NCBI GenBank assembly: GCA_013399895.1
Contig: VXBA01003089.1
Span: 1,346,042 to 1,410,041, forward strand
DNA length: 64,000 nt
Direction of reading: 5' to 3'
Source: Serilophus lunatus
Lineage: Eukaryota; Chordata; Aves; Passeriformes; Eurylaimidae
The notes under the pieces were generated by a model. That model was given only the letters and a program-made list of their open reading frames with translations. It was not told where the DNA came from and did not search any database. This document shows, in pieces, positions 50,101 through 62,600 of the stretch. How positions within the stretch are numbered: the stretch's first letter is position 1; the number at the start of each line of letters is the position of its first letter. The translations under genes and the position numbers were made by a program.

Positions 50101-53100
50101 TCTTGAATTTTTCTCTTAGGACTTACTTTAACCTAATTACAATGCAAATTTTCATGTGGGCAGTGATCATCCAAGGCAACACCATCATTTCACAATCCTA
50201 GAAGAATGTCAGACATTCAAGAAAAAAGCAAGTTTACTGAGGTTAAACTTTTAGTATAATGAACATTACTTCACATATTTTTCCAGATGAAAATATTTAT
50301 TCAAGACCACTGCTCCCACATCAGTTTTAAAGAAAAATAAAAGCTGGATGACTGTTAGTTTTCTACATGGTACTTAAGAGTGGAATTAAGGACACTCTTG
50401 CTTAGTTTGATTTCTAGTGTAAAAGAAAGAAAGATAGGATACTATGAACACGGTGTTTACTCTAATGCACTTTGGACCAAAACACTTCTTTACTGCAATT
50501 CCTGCTAGGTATTTTTGTTAATCCATTAGTTTATCTCAAAATACCAGGGGAAAAAGCTCCCCAGAAGCTCTTCATGTCATGCAGCTTTGCACACTTGAAT
50601 TAGTGTCAATTTTCTGGGTAATTTTTGTAAATAAATAAATAAATAAAACCAACTTTTTCTGACCCTACTGAACAGTCCACTTCATGGTAGGAGTCCACTT
50701 AACCTCTGGATGTAGGTTATCACATTTTACAGAGAGGCCATAAGTAATTGCATGGAATTTTCTTCATAGAGAAAAAAATTGAAGTATTTTGACATTGGAG
50801 ACAGGATTTGCAAGAATGTGTAAGGAAATCCCATACTTAAACGAAAGTTTAATTCTTTGGACTCTTGGCCCTTATCAACATAAAATTAACATTTCACAGA
50901 GTCCTTGAACAGCAATTACTCAAAAGCAAATATGCAGAAATGTGAGTTACTAACAGAGAACCCTGTTATAGGACTGGGAGGTACAGGATATTTTGCACTC
51001 CAAGAATGATGTTTCTGAAGATGAATCCTTAAGGTTGAAAATGTTCCAGTTATAATCCCACTGAGTAATGCTTCCTGAGTGAAGTCATGGTATTACTGCT
51101 GGGAAAAATTTAGCCCTGAAACTTGGTCATTTTACTATTTTAGAATAGATGAGTCGATTTCTTTAACACACTTTTGCTATGACAGCTGTTTACCTTTTTC
51201 CAAATTTTTAGTGTTTCATTATTTCTGGCATTTACTAAATGCCTCTTTGGAGTTAAAAACAAATGTAATATTTACTCTGTGTCAAGTTACCGTGGGAAAA
51301 CATAAAAAATAGGAAAAAAACTCAGGGAGATAGACTCTGTAAAGAACAAATAGTTATATGCAATCAAAAAGGGAAGGCTGGTTCTTTCTACCACCTGCAG
51401 AAAGGCTAACATGTCTTGGCAATCCTTCCCACGGCCTGCTGAGCAGAGGAAGCCACCACCTGTATCTGCTCCATCATGACAGGTCTCCCTGCACACAGTG
51501 TGCCTGTTTGTGCTCAGACTTCCTATGCAGGATCCTGCACACTGGTGGCTGCCTAAGTCAAGCAGGACTCTTACTGCACACTATGGAGGCTAATTTCTCA
51601 AAATCAGCAAAAACCTTAGCTTCCCCCTAGGCCAGCATTTGGTCCAAATTTAGTAATTGCCTTAGAAATCTAGTCATTAAATGCAAGATGATTCTGTTGT
51701 GTGATATGCAGTTTAACGATTTCGGCTTTTTCCTGCTGCATGGAGATATTTCATGAAGATGTTTAAACACCAGCAGCTTCTGCTAAGCATTAAAAATGCA
51801 AAGCATAATACAGCAGGTGCAAAAGCAGTTCTTTAATGTTGTTTTGCTCTCCTCATGAGTTAGGTGGAGGCAGTATAGTCAAAGGGGATAAGCTTCCAGT
51901 TTAATACACCACAATATCTTCCACTCAGGAACTCTAACAGAAGCAGTGCTATGTTATATAGCTACTGGTTTAACATCATTTCTTCTGAGAAGAATTTTCT
52001 TTGTTGACTTTCTCTCAGCTAATACTATCATTTGGGTTATAGAAGACAATTTTATATTAGACTCATTAGTCTACTTCCACTAGTAGCTGAAGTATAATCT
52101 CCTTTTTCTTGTTTGTTTGTGTTGGTTTGTTTTTTTATTCTACCAGTGTACTCATTGTGTATGATTCAAAGAATACCTTACTGGCAAACGGAGAAATGAA
52201 CTACATGATGCTCTTAAGCAGTTGTGGACAGCCAAAGGGGAGGTCCTTTTCATAATTTAACTAGCAACTGCATGCACTATCCTGTAAAAGAAATAGTATA
52301 TTTAGTGGCACTTATGAAGTACGTGTCTTCCCAGACCAGTATCAGCAGTAACAGAGAGGGCAGCTTTCCTCGTCCTTGCAGGCGTGCAATCAAGTGTAGT
52401 GCTTTCCCAATCTGGTTTCCAATGATTAAGACTAGATGTTTTCTGTTGTTTCCAGTTTGCAGGAAAGTCCTTTGCTTTTTAATTTCCAGTTCCAAATTAA
52501 ATTAGCAGTTCTTCCCTTTCATTATAGTACATCACTGAACTCCCAGGAAAAAAAATAAATTTACCAGCAAACAATTTTTGCATGATAGTTTTCTATAAAC
52601 CTGCATATTTTTTCCAGCTTCAATAATTATTTTGCTTATCTTTCTGACTTATCAGTTAAACATTCAGTGCTTCCCAGGTTTGCTACCTTATCATTAGAAG
52701 TTTGGGAATGTTTTTCCCAAGTGAGCTGAAGAATTCTGAAGGATGCTTCTGAACTCAGATGTCCCCTACCCATAAAATGAATAGAATAAAAAATGGACTT
52801 AATTATTTAGAAAGCACACAATTGTCCCAGATCCTCTTTCAAAATTGAAAGCAAGTCTTGATCCTAAACAGTTTGTAGATGAAGTAAAAACATATGAAGG
52901 AAGAGAGTAGAAGGCAAGGAAAGCTAAGTGACTCTTACATGCACTTTAATGAGATTGCCAAGTTAGTCTTTGATTTCTGAGTCTGACTACCTTCTGAAGT
53001 ATGGATTATCCTTCAAAAAGATTTCAAGGCTGGAAATTTTCAGCATCATAGAGTAGCCACCAACTCCTTGAAATTCAATACTGTAGGTGAGAAGGAGCTC

Positions 53101-53827
53101 ACTAGGATATATAAAAGCTAAAATCTGTTATCCAGGAATAAGATTACAATGCCTTATAACCTGTCCTTGCCTGTGAACACATTATAATCTGGTTAAAAAA
53201 AAATAAATAGCCTATTGTTAAAATTGATGGAGAGTGTAGACTAATTGAGAATATTTCTGGATGGCTATTATTTGCCTAATTTTTTCCTAATCCTGTACAG
53301 AAATATTTTAAAATACAAATTCTAATAAATGCAATAAAGATACTAATGTACATTTCATTTTAGGTTCTAATAACAAATACGTAAACCTACATAGGATTTT
53401 CGGTTCACCTTGGAGCACACATAAAAATCACTTTCTAAATTAAAAAAACCCTCACTTAGGGATTTCACTTTCTTTGAAAACTATTAAGAATACTCATGAG
53501 TCACATCTATAGCTTGCTTCTAGCACAGAGCTATAATGTAAGATAAGTTTCCTTCAATCTGTAGGGATTCATTCTCCCTTGAAGCCTGGATAAAATCATT
53601 CCGATAGCACCTGAAGGATCAGTAGAGGATAGCACTTCAATTACAAGCAAGAACCTGGGCCAAAAAGGAGCTCTTGTAATTCTCACAGTGCTCATTACCT
53701 TTGGCTTTCTGCCTTAACAACTGGCATGTACTATATCAGGTGTATAAATGTTCTGCATGGTTGTTGCATATGCTTAGCCTCACTTGGCAGTGCTCTGCCT
53801 CTCCTCCTCTGCTGCCTTTCACCTCAG
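47119..53827. other. Intervening noncoding DNA (intron if exons C and D are real)
   Basis: About 6.7 kb of AT-rich sequence with no recognised repeat apart from an (AAAT)5 microsatellite at 50628-50647. Frames at 51358-51630 and 52224-52505 show no domain. Confidence 0.5.
50628..50647. repeat. (TAAA)5 microsatellite
   Basis: Five perfect tetranucleotide units. Confidence 0.95.
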
Positions 53828-53974
53828 GAAATCACTATGTCGTTTACATTTATGTAAGGCAGATCCAAACCACTCCTGAATTACGAGTCTTTGAATGGCA
53901 CCCTCTTTGCAAAGGAAACAAAATTCCTTGCTCAGAATATGGATTTCTGAGCTGTGCTTGCCTTGATTTTTATG
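53828..53974 (+). CDS. Candidate exon D of an unrecognised gene
   Basis: The acceptor is strong: CTCTGCCTCTCCTCCTCTGC, TGCCTTTCACCTCAG. The donor TTTTATG|GTAAGAATG is strong too. Entered in phase 1 it reads 48 open codons (NHYVVYIYVRQIQTTPELRV, FEWHPLCKGNKIPCSEYGFL, SCACLDFY) and leaves in phase 1. The same frame stays open from before 53701 to 54057, unusually long for this composition. Four Cys and two aromatic clusters are visible but no family signature is recognised. It joins the candidate exons at 47007 and 57105 without breaking the frame. Intronic chance remains possible. Confidence 0.35.
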
Positions 53975-54639
53975 GTAAGAATGCTTTAACGAAAGTTGCA
54001 GAGCTGAAACAAATGCCAATGAGTTCTTTCCAATTCATTCTTCATATGAGCTCATAAAAATGACCTTTGTGTCAATTTGCCTATAAGGTGCACAATTCTG
54101 GAGAAGCTGAGATGATAAACTCAACATTCTGGTTTTGCATCTGGCTTACATTAGTCAGTAGTATATGATGTGATAGTATAATAAAAGTAAAGAGCGTATG
54201 GAGGGATTCTAACACTCAGTTACCACATCTGTCTCTCTACATTATCATCATTAGAGTGTTTAGGTGCAATTTATCTCCCTTTCCATTCGGAAGACTCATG
54301 TTCCCCTCCTATGAACTGGGCATCAGCCCAACTGCGATTGTGTCCATAGGGGAACGCTTTTACTTCACACCTGCTATTAGCCATCATCACAGCCCAGCAA
54401 GTTCTGCTTAGCTCATTTATAGGTTTGCAATCCCTACCCAAGCAAGAAAAAAACCAGTGTACGTTTCTCTGATATGGAAATAGCAGAGAATAGGGGAAAG
54501 AAAAATAAAGGTATGTCCACTCTTCCACAGCTGACAGATTTTACACCTCAGACATACCAAAATTTAGCAAAGTTGGGCTCTACTTTTAATTAATTATAAA
54601 TAGCAAAGAAGAGTGCTGCTGAGGTTAAAGCCATTGGCT
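53975..54639. other. Noncoding DNA after candidate exon D
   Basis: AT-rich sequence without a recognised repeat. An 85-codon minus-strand frame at 54271-54528 has no domain. Confidence 0.45.
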
Positions 54640-54835
54640 AAAGCACAAGAGTTCAAGAGAGAGTCACTAGCAATGGCCAAAGTCTGAGACTGGGCAAATC
54701 AATCTCTCTGTCCCAGAGTTATCAAACAGCTTGTGTATTTAGACTTCATGTTCCTTTGGGCAGGGATTGACTTTTATTACATTTTTGCCAGCATCCAGTA
54801 CCCTGAGGCCCTGATCTGGTTATTATCATAACTGC
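54640..54835 (+). mobile_element. Ancient MIR/CORE-type amniote SINE remnant
   Basis: The order of motifs matches the old amniote SINE: GAGTTCAAG, then GACTGGGCAAATCAATCTCT (the GGGCAAGTCACTTAACCTCT block), and a 3' part TTCCTTTGGGCAGGGATTGA, CTTTTATTA, CATCCAGTACCCTGAGGCCC, TGATCTGG, like the TTTGGGGCAGGGACTGT ... CCTGATCTTGG tail common in turtles, crocodilians and birds. It is strongly diverged, as expected for a family inactive for a long time. Confidence 0.7.
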
Positions 54836-55189
54836 AGCTGAAGCAACTCCCTTTGTCCAACTCCCCGGTATTGATGGCAAAATCAAAGCGCAGAAAGGTG
54901 ATCAGAAGTTCCAGAGTACTGTTGCAGTGCATACATTGTCACATCTGATAACTTCTTCTGGAGATGGTTGTTAAAACATGCTTTGAGGTAAGATACAAGG
55001 ATCTCTATTTTCTCGGTCTTCTAATGAGGATGGTCTGAATTTCTGTTAGCCTCATCTTACTGGGATGTGTAGGTGGGTGTGATTCCTGCAGTATGCGGAG
55101 GAGTTATCACACGAGCTTTAATCTAGAAGCCAGCTGTGCAGGCTGTGATGACACATCCAGCTGCAGCATGCACAGATGTTAGATACAAA

Positions 55190-55310
55190 AGAAGTCTAAT
55201 TTGAATCAGGAGATCTGGGTTCTGTTACTCGCTCTGCTATATATTTCCTGTATTGCTTTAGGCAAGACATTCAAGGCCTGATCCAATCTCCATTTAATTC
55301 ACAGCATCCT
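55190..55310 (+). mobile_element. Ancient MIR/CORE-type amniote SINE remnant
   Basis: GAATCAGGAGATCTGGGTTC, TGTTACTCGCTCTGC and TTTAGGCAAGACATTCAAGG correspond to the MIR core (AGGAGACCTGGGTTC.. CTGGCTCTGCC ... GGCAAGTCACTT). The following GGCCTGATCCAATCTCCATT resembles the GGCCTGATCCAAAGCCCATT phrase frequent in sauropsid copies. It lies 350 bases from the copy at 54640 in the same orientation. Confidence 0.7.
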
Positions 55311-57104
55311 TTTCTCTAGCAGTTCTCTGAGCTGGACTAGACTCCTAGTCTATCACTTTCCCAGGCCTACCATATTCCTCAGAGGAACAATATTACCTGC
55401 TCACTCCATAGGTGTCTGATATGGCTTAAACTGTTTGCTTCTAAAGTGATTTGCTACTCAGGCATAGTATGAATATGCAATTGAATTAAATTCTTGATTC
55501 AGCAAAAGCCTCAAACTTCCACTAAGCTTCAATAAAGTAAACACATACCGGAAAATTTCAGGTTCTGTGCCATTAGGTGTCAGTACATAATCTTAAACAC
55601 ACAAGAAGGTAAATTATTTCAGTGGAACTACTTAGGGACCTAACAATAAGCATACATCAAAGTACCTTGCTCAGGCTGTATTAGCCATTATTAGCTATAC
55701 ACATGTGCTTAAAGTTAAGCATCTGCTTAAGTGTATTGCTCAATTCATCTCTAAAAGCATAATACTCATATGCTTTCTATCATAGAAAACACAAACATTT
55801 GAGCCTAGAAGTCACTAAAATATTCTACAATTGATTACATAAAATGTCACAAATTATTAGTTTAATCATTTTAATAAATCTAAAGAAACAAAGAAAATTT
55901 AAGGTCAAGTAGCCCATGCTAATTTCCAGGAATCTTGCTTATCCTATAACCCTTCATTTTTTACATAACATTGAAATCACAATATGGATGTGTATTTCGA
56001 AGTAATTGTGTTGGTGGTCCCTTCGTGCTTTCTGAACATCTAACAGTTAGCTAAGCAAACACACGTGACTGATTAAAAGAAGAAAGGGAACTATTTTTAC
56101 AGGGACCATTAAAATTTAACTGCCATCTGGCAGAGAATGATTAGAGAAGATCAAAATTGAGGCAGTCAACACAAATACTGTGTAGATACCTCAGGGAATT
56201 AATGTGGATAGAAGATGGTGGACTTGTGGCTGTGTTAAGAGACAGGCAGAGAAGGAAGTGGTGAACACATCCTTTATGACTGCTGCCCTAACGGCCACAT
56301 TCACAGCAACAGGAGCAGAGAAAGAAGAAATCAAGAACACCTGGAATAGTCAGACGCTTGCTGTCATAAAAAAGGAAGTTAAAGCATTATACAAGAGCCA
56401 CACCGTTCTTGTTCCCCAACAAGCCAGGAAGGAAATTTTTATTGTGGAGGTGTGTTGCAGTTGGCAGCTGGTTAATATTCAAATTAGCCCACTATCTTTA
56501 CATAGGCATTTTAAACAGGGTCTGTAATAAATCTTTTAATTGAAGGACCTTATGGAACACAGACTTGTGGTTGATCTAACTGAACACTGGATGTCACTAT
56601 TTATACACACTATTAGTCATTTTAGAGGCATTAAAAACAATCCAGCTGTGAATCAGAGCAGTCCAGATACAGCTCTTTCAAATTAGCCATCTTTAATTAT
56701 TGGTATTCTTCAGATAGCAATTACAATGAGCCAAAGCTTCAAGGCTGCCTAAACATGCCTATGTCATGTTTTACAACTACTCAACTGCCTGTCCTGGCAC
56801 TACTGCCATTAGGTGTTCCCTAATAAGAGTACCACATCTGAATTCATATTTTATGGGAAAAGTTTGAAGTTTGTGTAGAGGGATAATGGACTGGCTGTTC
56901 ACTATAACATCTCATAGCTGAGGCTTTGACCAGGCAGCCTTATAACTCTGCTGTTGTGACTGATAAGAAACAAGCAAAACACAACTCACCCAAAATTGCA
57001 ACAGCCTCCACATGAGGCAGCTTCTGGACTGGCTGTGCCAGAACAGAACCTTCTTTCCACCCTTCATGAGCTACTGGATTGGAAAACCCCTCAAGCATTT
57101 GCAG
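55311..57104. other. Noncoding DNA; no supported gene
   Basis: AT-rich sequence. A 107-codon frame at 56204-56527 (+) is lysine- and threonine-rich with no recognised domain and no clear splice sites. The frame of candidate exon E is open from 56996. Confidence 0.45.
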
Positions 57105-57234
57105 TGAGTATGTTTTATTCCATGGGACTAATAACATACATGTGTTCTGCTACACTGCTGCTCTTAATTGAGGAACAGGTGACTTCTAAGGTGTACGATT
57201 ACTTTGGGAGAACATTTTTAGGAGACAGAGGAAG
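57105..57234 (+). CDS. Candidate exon E of an unrecognised gene
   Basis: The segment lies between CATTTGCAG (a modest pyrimidine tract) and the strong donor GGAAG|GTAAGA. Entered in phase 1 it is open throughout: a hydrophobic run SMFYSMGLITYMCSATLLLL, then the polar IEEQVTSKVYDYFGRTFLGD. It leaves in phase 2. The hydrophobic run could be a membrane segment. It continues the frame left by the candidate exon at 53828. No downstream exon in the matching phase is convincing, and I do not recognise the peptide. Confidence 0.27.
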
Positions 57235-59547
57235 GTAAGACGAAAAAAGAGTATCTGAGTCCAAATGGTACAGAAAACAAATCCGTACTGACAGTCCAAA
57301 AGGTCAGGTTAGCTGTCAAAAACACTAAGGAGATATGACAGGTGAGAGGAAGTGAAGATTACTAAAAATTTATACAATAATGTACTGTGTAAGTATACTT
57401 CAAAGCCTGGTGCAAAAGGGCAATGCCCTATCATTCTCTCCTCAGAATATACCACAGACACAAAGCACACAAAAGCCACTTGAAAAAGCAGCACAGCTCC
57501 GGTAAACTTCTGCAGTTCTGTTGTCCCAGTTTTGATGCAGTAACCTGTTAAGACTGCTCAGAGAATATAACAGCCTATGGCTCACTCCTGTTAACAAGGT
57601 GCAGAGCATTCATTCTCCACATGCAAAATTTGAAGCACTGAGCCAAGCTGAGAGAAATACAGTAGACATTTGTTGATATTTTTTATAACGCCCACATGCA
57701 TCTACAGATGTGATACATGTAATGAGGCATGTGGCCTTAAGTTGGAATTATTTGCAAACAGCAGGATCTCCTGGCAAAAGGGATGGCACTTGCTGTGTTA
57801 TGAAAGCTGTCCCTCTAAAACCATGTTTGGTTACCACCTATGCCCTGTTGAAATTGGCATACATAATCCTGAGTGGGAACAATGCCAGCACAACAGATGG
57901 GAATGAATACAGGCATGCCAGAGAACACGGATGTTCTTGAAGTCTGAGTATTAGGGAGAGAGTCCTTTACAAGAATTCAGAAATGACAGGCTGTCCAGAG
58001 TTTCTCTCCTTTAGGTACGAAATACAAGAATATATAATCTTTTTTGTAACTATGAGCAAAATCAATTACAATCATTTAAAAATAGATCGTTTGCACCATG
58101 CAAAGCATGAAAGTAGCTGAATTAGAACAAGTTTTCCTCTGGATTCAGATTGGCACAGGTCTTAGAGGGCAGAACCTGTTCACGGGAGTCAAAAGGATTC
58201 CACAGGTTTTCTGCTAAGTGGTTCAGACTGAAAAGCTTTTAGATGATAATGAGTATTGTTCATTTACACACTGTCTTTCAGGCTGTGAGCCCAAAACAAT
58301 TTGCAAGTATATGAGAATTTAAAGTCATAGTTGGGAGGTACATCATTTACAATTAAGCAAATGAATTTTGCATGTATTAATGAGCTATAGTCACATCTCC
58401 CCTTCCACCAGAGATCATAAACTAGAACTACAGTCTCTGTGAGAAGCGTCGAGGAAAGCAAAATCCTTCTGCTATAGTCCTGGCAGATACATGTGTATCC
58501 TGCTTTTGCTCTTTACGTGGCACAAATAGCCATAACAGATCAGTTATCCAAAACACTGATCTAATCTCCAAACAAGAATTACTAGTTCCTATGGGGTATC
58601 TTGAGCATTGAACGGCTACCTTTCCTATTTCTCTTTTCAGATTATGAACAACTGGAATATATTACCCAAAAAGACTTGTCTAAATCATTTATATGATTCT
58701 GAGAAACAGGAAGGAAAAAAAGAAAAAAGAAAAAAAAACAGAAGCAAACCACAAAAAAAACCTAACAAAAATTGCTTAGGTACTGCTGTTTAAAAACTAA
58801 GAATCTAGTGTTGCAACTCCTCCTGCACAAATAGCCTGGACTTACAGAAGAGCCAACTAAAAAAACATCCCTCTGTTTTGGATTTCTTAAACTTCAGCAA
58901 TCAAAATTTATGGATACTTCCAGAAAAAAAAGGTTCTAATATGAGTAATGTGTCTGTCTGTGCTGTGTATCATATGCAAGGCGTTAAAATTGTGTTGCCA
59001 ACACTGTGTTCTGATAGCGCAGCTAAGAGTGTCAGCTTACAGCTAGACTTTGTTTTCTGTTCAAAAGGTGTTTAATAGTATTAGTAGGAATAAAGAGCAT
59101 TACCAAACTTATATTCATTTAATCCAGTGACATTCCAAAAAATTAGAAATCCGTGTGTTTGTTATCCAGTGAACTGACTGACCATTTCAGGTATTGTCTG
59201 TTTCTTGCAACACAGCCTTGAGTAATATCATGAATCACCTGAGCAAGAAACCTTAGTTTATGTTTTAAAGTAAAACATTAAGAGGTACGATAATTCTAAG
59301 TGTTCTGGATTTTCTGTGCATTTATAAAAATGACTTTGATTAAACGTCTCTAGATTGGTTTTTTTACAGCTTTTCCTCAAAAATCAATTTTCTAAAAATA
59401 CTGGACAGATACATTATAATAACTTTTAAACACAGGACAGCTCACTCTGAATATGGCAATCCTGACACACACAGTGTAAAGATGTGAACCATAAAGTGAA
59501 ACTGTTCATGAACTCAAGATTTCCTTTCATTTCAAGTTACATTGCAA
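57235..59547. other. Noncoding DNA with purine-rich tract
   Basis: AT-rich sequence. An A/G-rich tract (GGAAGGAAAAAAAGAAAAAA and onward) lies at about 58709-58765. A cysteine-rich open frame at 57670-57906 begins after a CTACAG but has no donor or family match. Confidence 0.5.
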
Positions 59548-59612
59548 AGGTTAATGGTTGGACTCAATGGCCTTTGAGGGCTTTTCCAACTTTCACAGTT
59601 CTGAGTCTGTGA
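59548..59612 (+). mobile_element. CR1 LINE 3' tail, short and degraded
   Basis: GGTTGGACTCAATGGCCTTT, GAGGGCTTTTCCAAC and CAGTTCTGAGTCTGTGAAA match the last 60-70 bases of CR1 (GGTTGGACTCGATGATCTT.. GAGGTCTTTTCCAACC ... ATTCTGTGATTCTGTGA). It is more diverged than the copy at 14354 and in the same orientation. Confidence 0.8.
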
Positions 59613-62600
59613 AACACAAATAAATGTTACATTAAAATAGGGAAGCATAATTTTATAGACAAATTACATAAAATTAACATTCAAATTACGGGATTATCTT
59701 CCACCTTGTCACATGCTGGGTTTTAGAAAAGGCTGGCTGTATTTAATGTTTACACTGCTGTACAGCATCCTGAAGGTAACCAGCAGAACCTGAATGCTAG
59801 ACAACAGGCCTTGTGAATTGAGAGTGAAAGCAGTTCTACCAGTCTTTTCTGGCAAGGCTTCTTGAAGTCTTGATCTCACTTTCCACCAGAATCCAATATT
59901 TAGGATGACGATGAGAACTTCTCTTTTCCATGCTGAATTTCTGCTGTAGTGGAATGTTTTTCCTCTTGACAGCATCTCATTTTGATTCCCATGATAGTAG
60001 CAGACCCCACATATATAATAATTGTGCTATTTAAAGCAGATCTTAGAGATCTAGAAATTACATTATAAGCATTATCATGGTTTTCAATTCAAATTGCATG
60101 AATGTTCTCAACAGCATTATCACACATTCCAAATCTTGCCTAGTATGAACATAGTATGATGCTTCTGGTTAACATCATCCTTTTTCTAGGACTCAGGCTT
60201 TAAAATAATCAATGGACTGTTGAGCAGAATGCTCTACAGCCTAAATTACCTCGACTTTGTTAATTGCTTCCTTGTCTCCACCAAAAAGAGCTGTTGAGAC
60301 TATAAAAAAAATAATTTTAGAAAAAAAAACATTTCGGGTAAGTGCTGTGGGGAACAAAAATCACTCAAGAAACATTTTCTTCCTTTCTCCTGTAAAGGAG
60401 AAGTTTAGAATGATGTAAAAACCCTTTATCTTCTGCATTTCTATAAAGCATCTATTACAATCCAGTCAACTCTGTAATTAAAATTCACAACACTCCATCA
60501 AAATCTGCAATCTACTAATAATCAATAAGGTAAACAGGCATTAAGAGAGTGCTACCAAGAGAAATTCTCCTTAAAGCAGAGTCATCTAAGAATGGCCTCA
60601 TTCCTTCTTCCTAGAGGTGAAATGGTTTAGGTATTCTGGAGTGTATTAATTCTGCTCTATATACCACCTTTCTACAAGCCATTGCTCCAGTTATATGAGA
60701 AGACCTACATAGTCCTGAATGGGAAGATTCAACCACACAGCTGTGAATGGAAGAGGCACAACTGAAACATGGCCCAGGCTGTGAAAAACACTGAAAACCC
60801 CTGACTTTGTAAATCAATATCAATCAATGCCCTGCAAAGTACATCATAAATCTGGATGTTCAAAAGAGCTAACCCTGCGGTAATAACATCACCTTGAGTT
60901 TTAGAGCATTTCACAAATATTAGAATAATCTCAGGAGGCCTTTGATCCAATTCCATCTTTTGGGGGTCTTCCAACAATTAAGAGTTATTGAAATATATTG
61001 GCTTTACAGACACATCTCCTCCTCAAAACAGACTTTTTTTTAAAAAAAGGCTAGTGTGAGCATGGGACAGGTTTTGAGTTAACAATCCTCTGCTGGGAGA
61101 TAAAATTTAACCTGAAGGAGTAGATTTCGATCCAGAAGAAAAACATTTTATTTAGGCTGTAGACAATGGGATTTCTCTTGACTAGACAAGACTTCTCCTT
61201 CAGCAAATACAGAACAGACATTCATCTTTTATAAGTTATTAATAATAAATGTTGAATTCTGACAGACCCTTCAATGCAAAGCACTCAGGACATGCTCATT
61301 TATTCAGCATCAAAAAGGATTTTACTTGTTCAGCTGAAGCAATGTGCAACGGCCATCATTTGTCTGTACCTGGAGAAAACCCAATCCACATTTATCAGGA
61401 AGGCATGCCAGTTTACAGGTACAGTGCCCAGTTTCCTCATTACCTGCTTTCTGGACAGATGTAAGGTTTGATAGTTCTGTTTTAAGAAGTCATTTCAATG
61501 CAACATCCATTCTGCTCATACTCACGTGTTGTAACATGCAGAGCCTGATGTGTGTAGATACCAACTCATTTCAGGGTTACAAAGTCACTACAAAGGGTTA
61601 CTGTACGTCACTATAGCACTGATTCATTACATGTTATAACCTGGAAATGAGCTGTTTGGCAGTGAGGGCGAAACTGATTGCTGCTTTTCTAAAAATAAGG
61701 ACCAAGGGCTGAGAGAATCTTCATGGTTTCAGGGGAAGTTTTTAGAGGGCTCAGGAAATCTGAGATGGTCTTTACCCTTCTCTTTCTGGGAAAGGAGCAG
61801 GCCACACTAGTGAACCGCAGCTAGAGGTCACTTGCTATTCCTACTGCCCTGACACAGAGCAGCAGCAAGCTGCGGAAGAGGAGCGGACTGGTTTTTCAGG
61901 CATCATGTACTGCTCAAACATCTGTACTGCTCGAGTATCTTCCTTGCCAGAGGCAAAATGGGGAGAAAGCCTCCTCTGGCAGCCTTGGCTACTGTGCACA
62001 TGCATAATTGGTCCTTAATGGGAGAGCCAGTTGAAAAACTGGGAATCTACCCTAAGAGATTTTGAAAGACTAAGATAGTATTCCAGGTAGAATAGACTTT
62101 CAGAAACGTGGTGAGCACCTAGAAATTACACTGTCTTTAGTGCACCAATGCATTTCCCTGGGGACCTAGCAGCAGGTCAAGCAGACAGGAAATGGTGTGA
62201 GATTAACAAGTCCTTCTTTAAGATTAGCTTGAATGAAAGTCAACATGGTCCCCAGAGATCATTAACTGCTCTTCTAACTCTTCCTGAAAGCTACAGCTGA
62301 GATGCATTCCAGATACAGTGTAAACTGTTATGCCTTAAAAGCAACAATAAACAAGTGTTTAATGGTGGTTTTGATGTTGTTCACAATGAACAGCTTGTGA
62401 ATGCATTTTTTGAAAAACATTCCGGGGTGGGAATCCTAACAGAAGAGGGCACTTTTTTCATTAAAGAAGAGAGTATCTGTTCAATGCATTTTTGAATCCA
62501 TGTGACTTTGCACTGTGTACAGGAGTGTAATGTCCTCTCCATTCCTGAGAGCTGAGGGAACATCTGCATCATGCCTGGAGGTCCAGACCTCAAGATCCCA

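Noticed and set aside
56204..56527. 107-codon + strand frame
   Set aside because: Low-complexity K/T/E-rich translation of AT-rich DNA, no splice sites and no domain.
57670..57906. Cysteine-rich frame (CDTCNEACG ... CYESCPSKT) that at first looked like a furin-like or EGF-like repeat
   Set aside because: Cys spacing does not repeat, there is no donor site at a fitting place, and an overlapping frame is equally open.
58640..58793. Segment after CTATTTCTCTTTTCAG as a next exon
   Set aside because: In the phase required by the upstream candidate it meets a stop at the second codon, and no donor follows.
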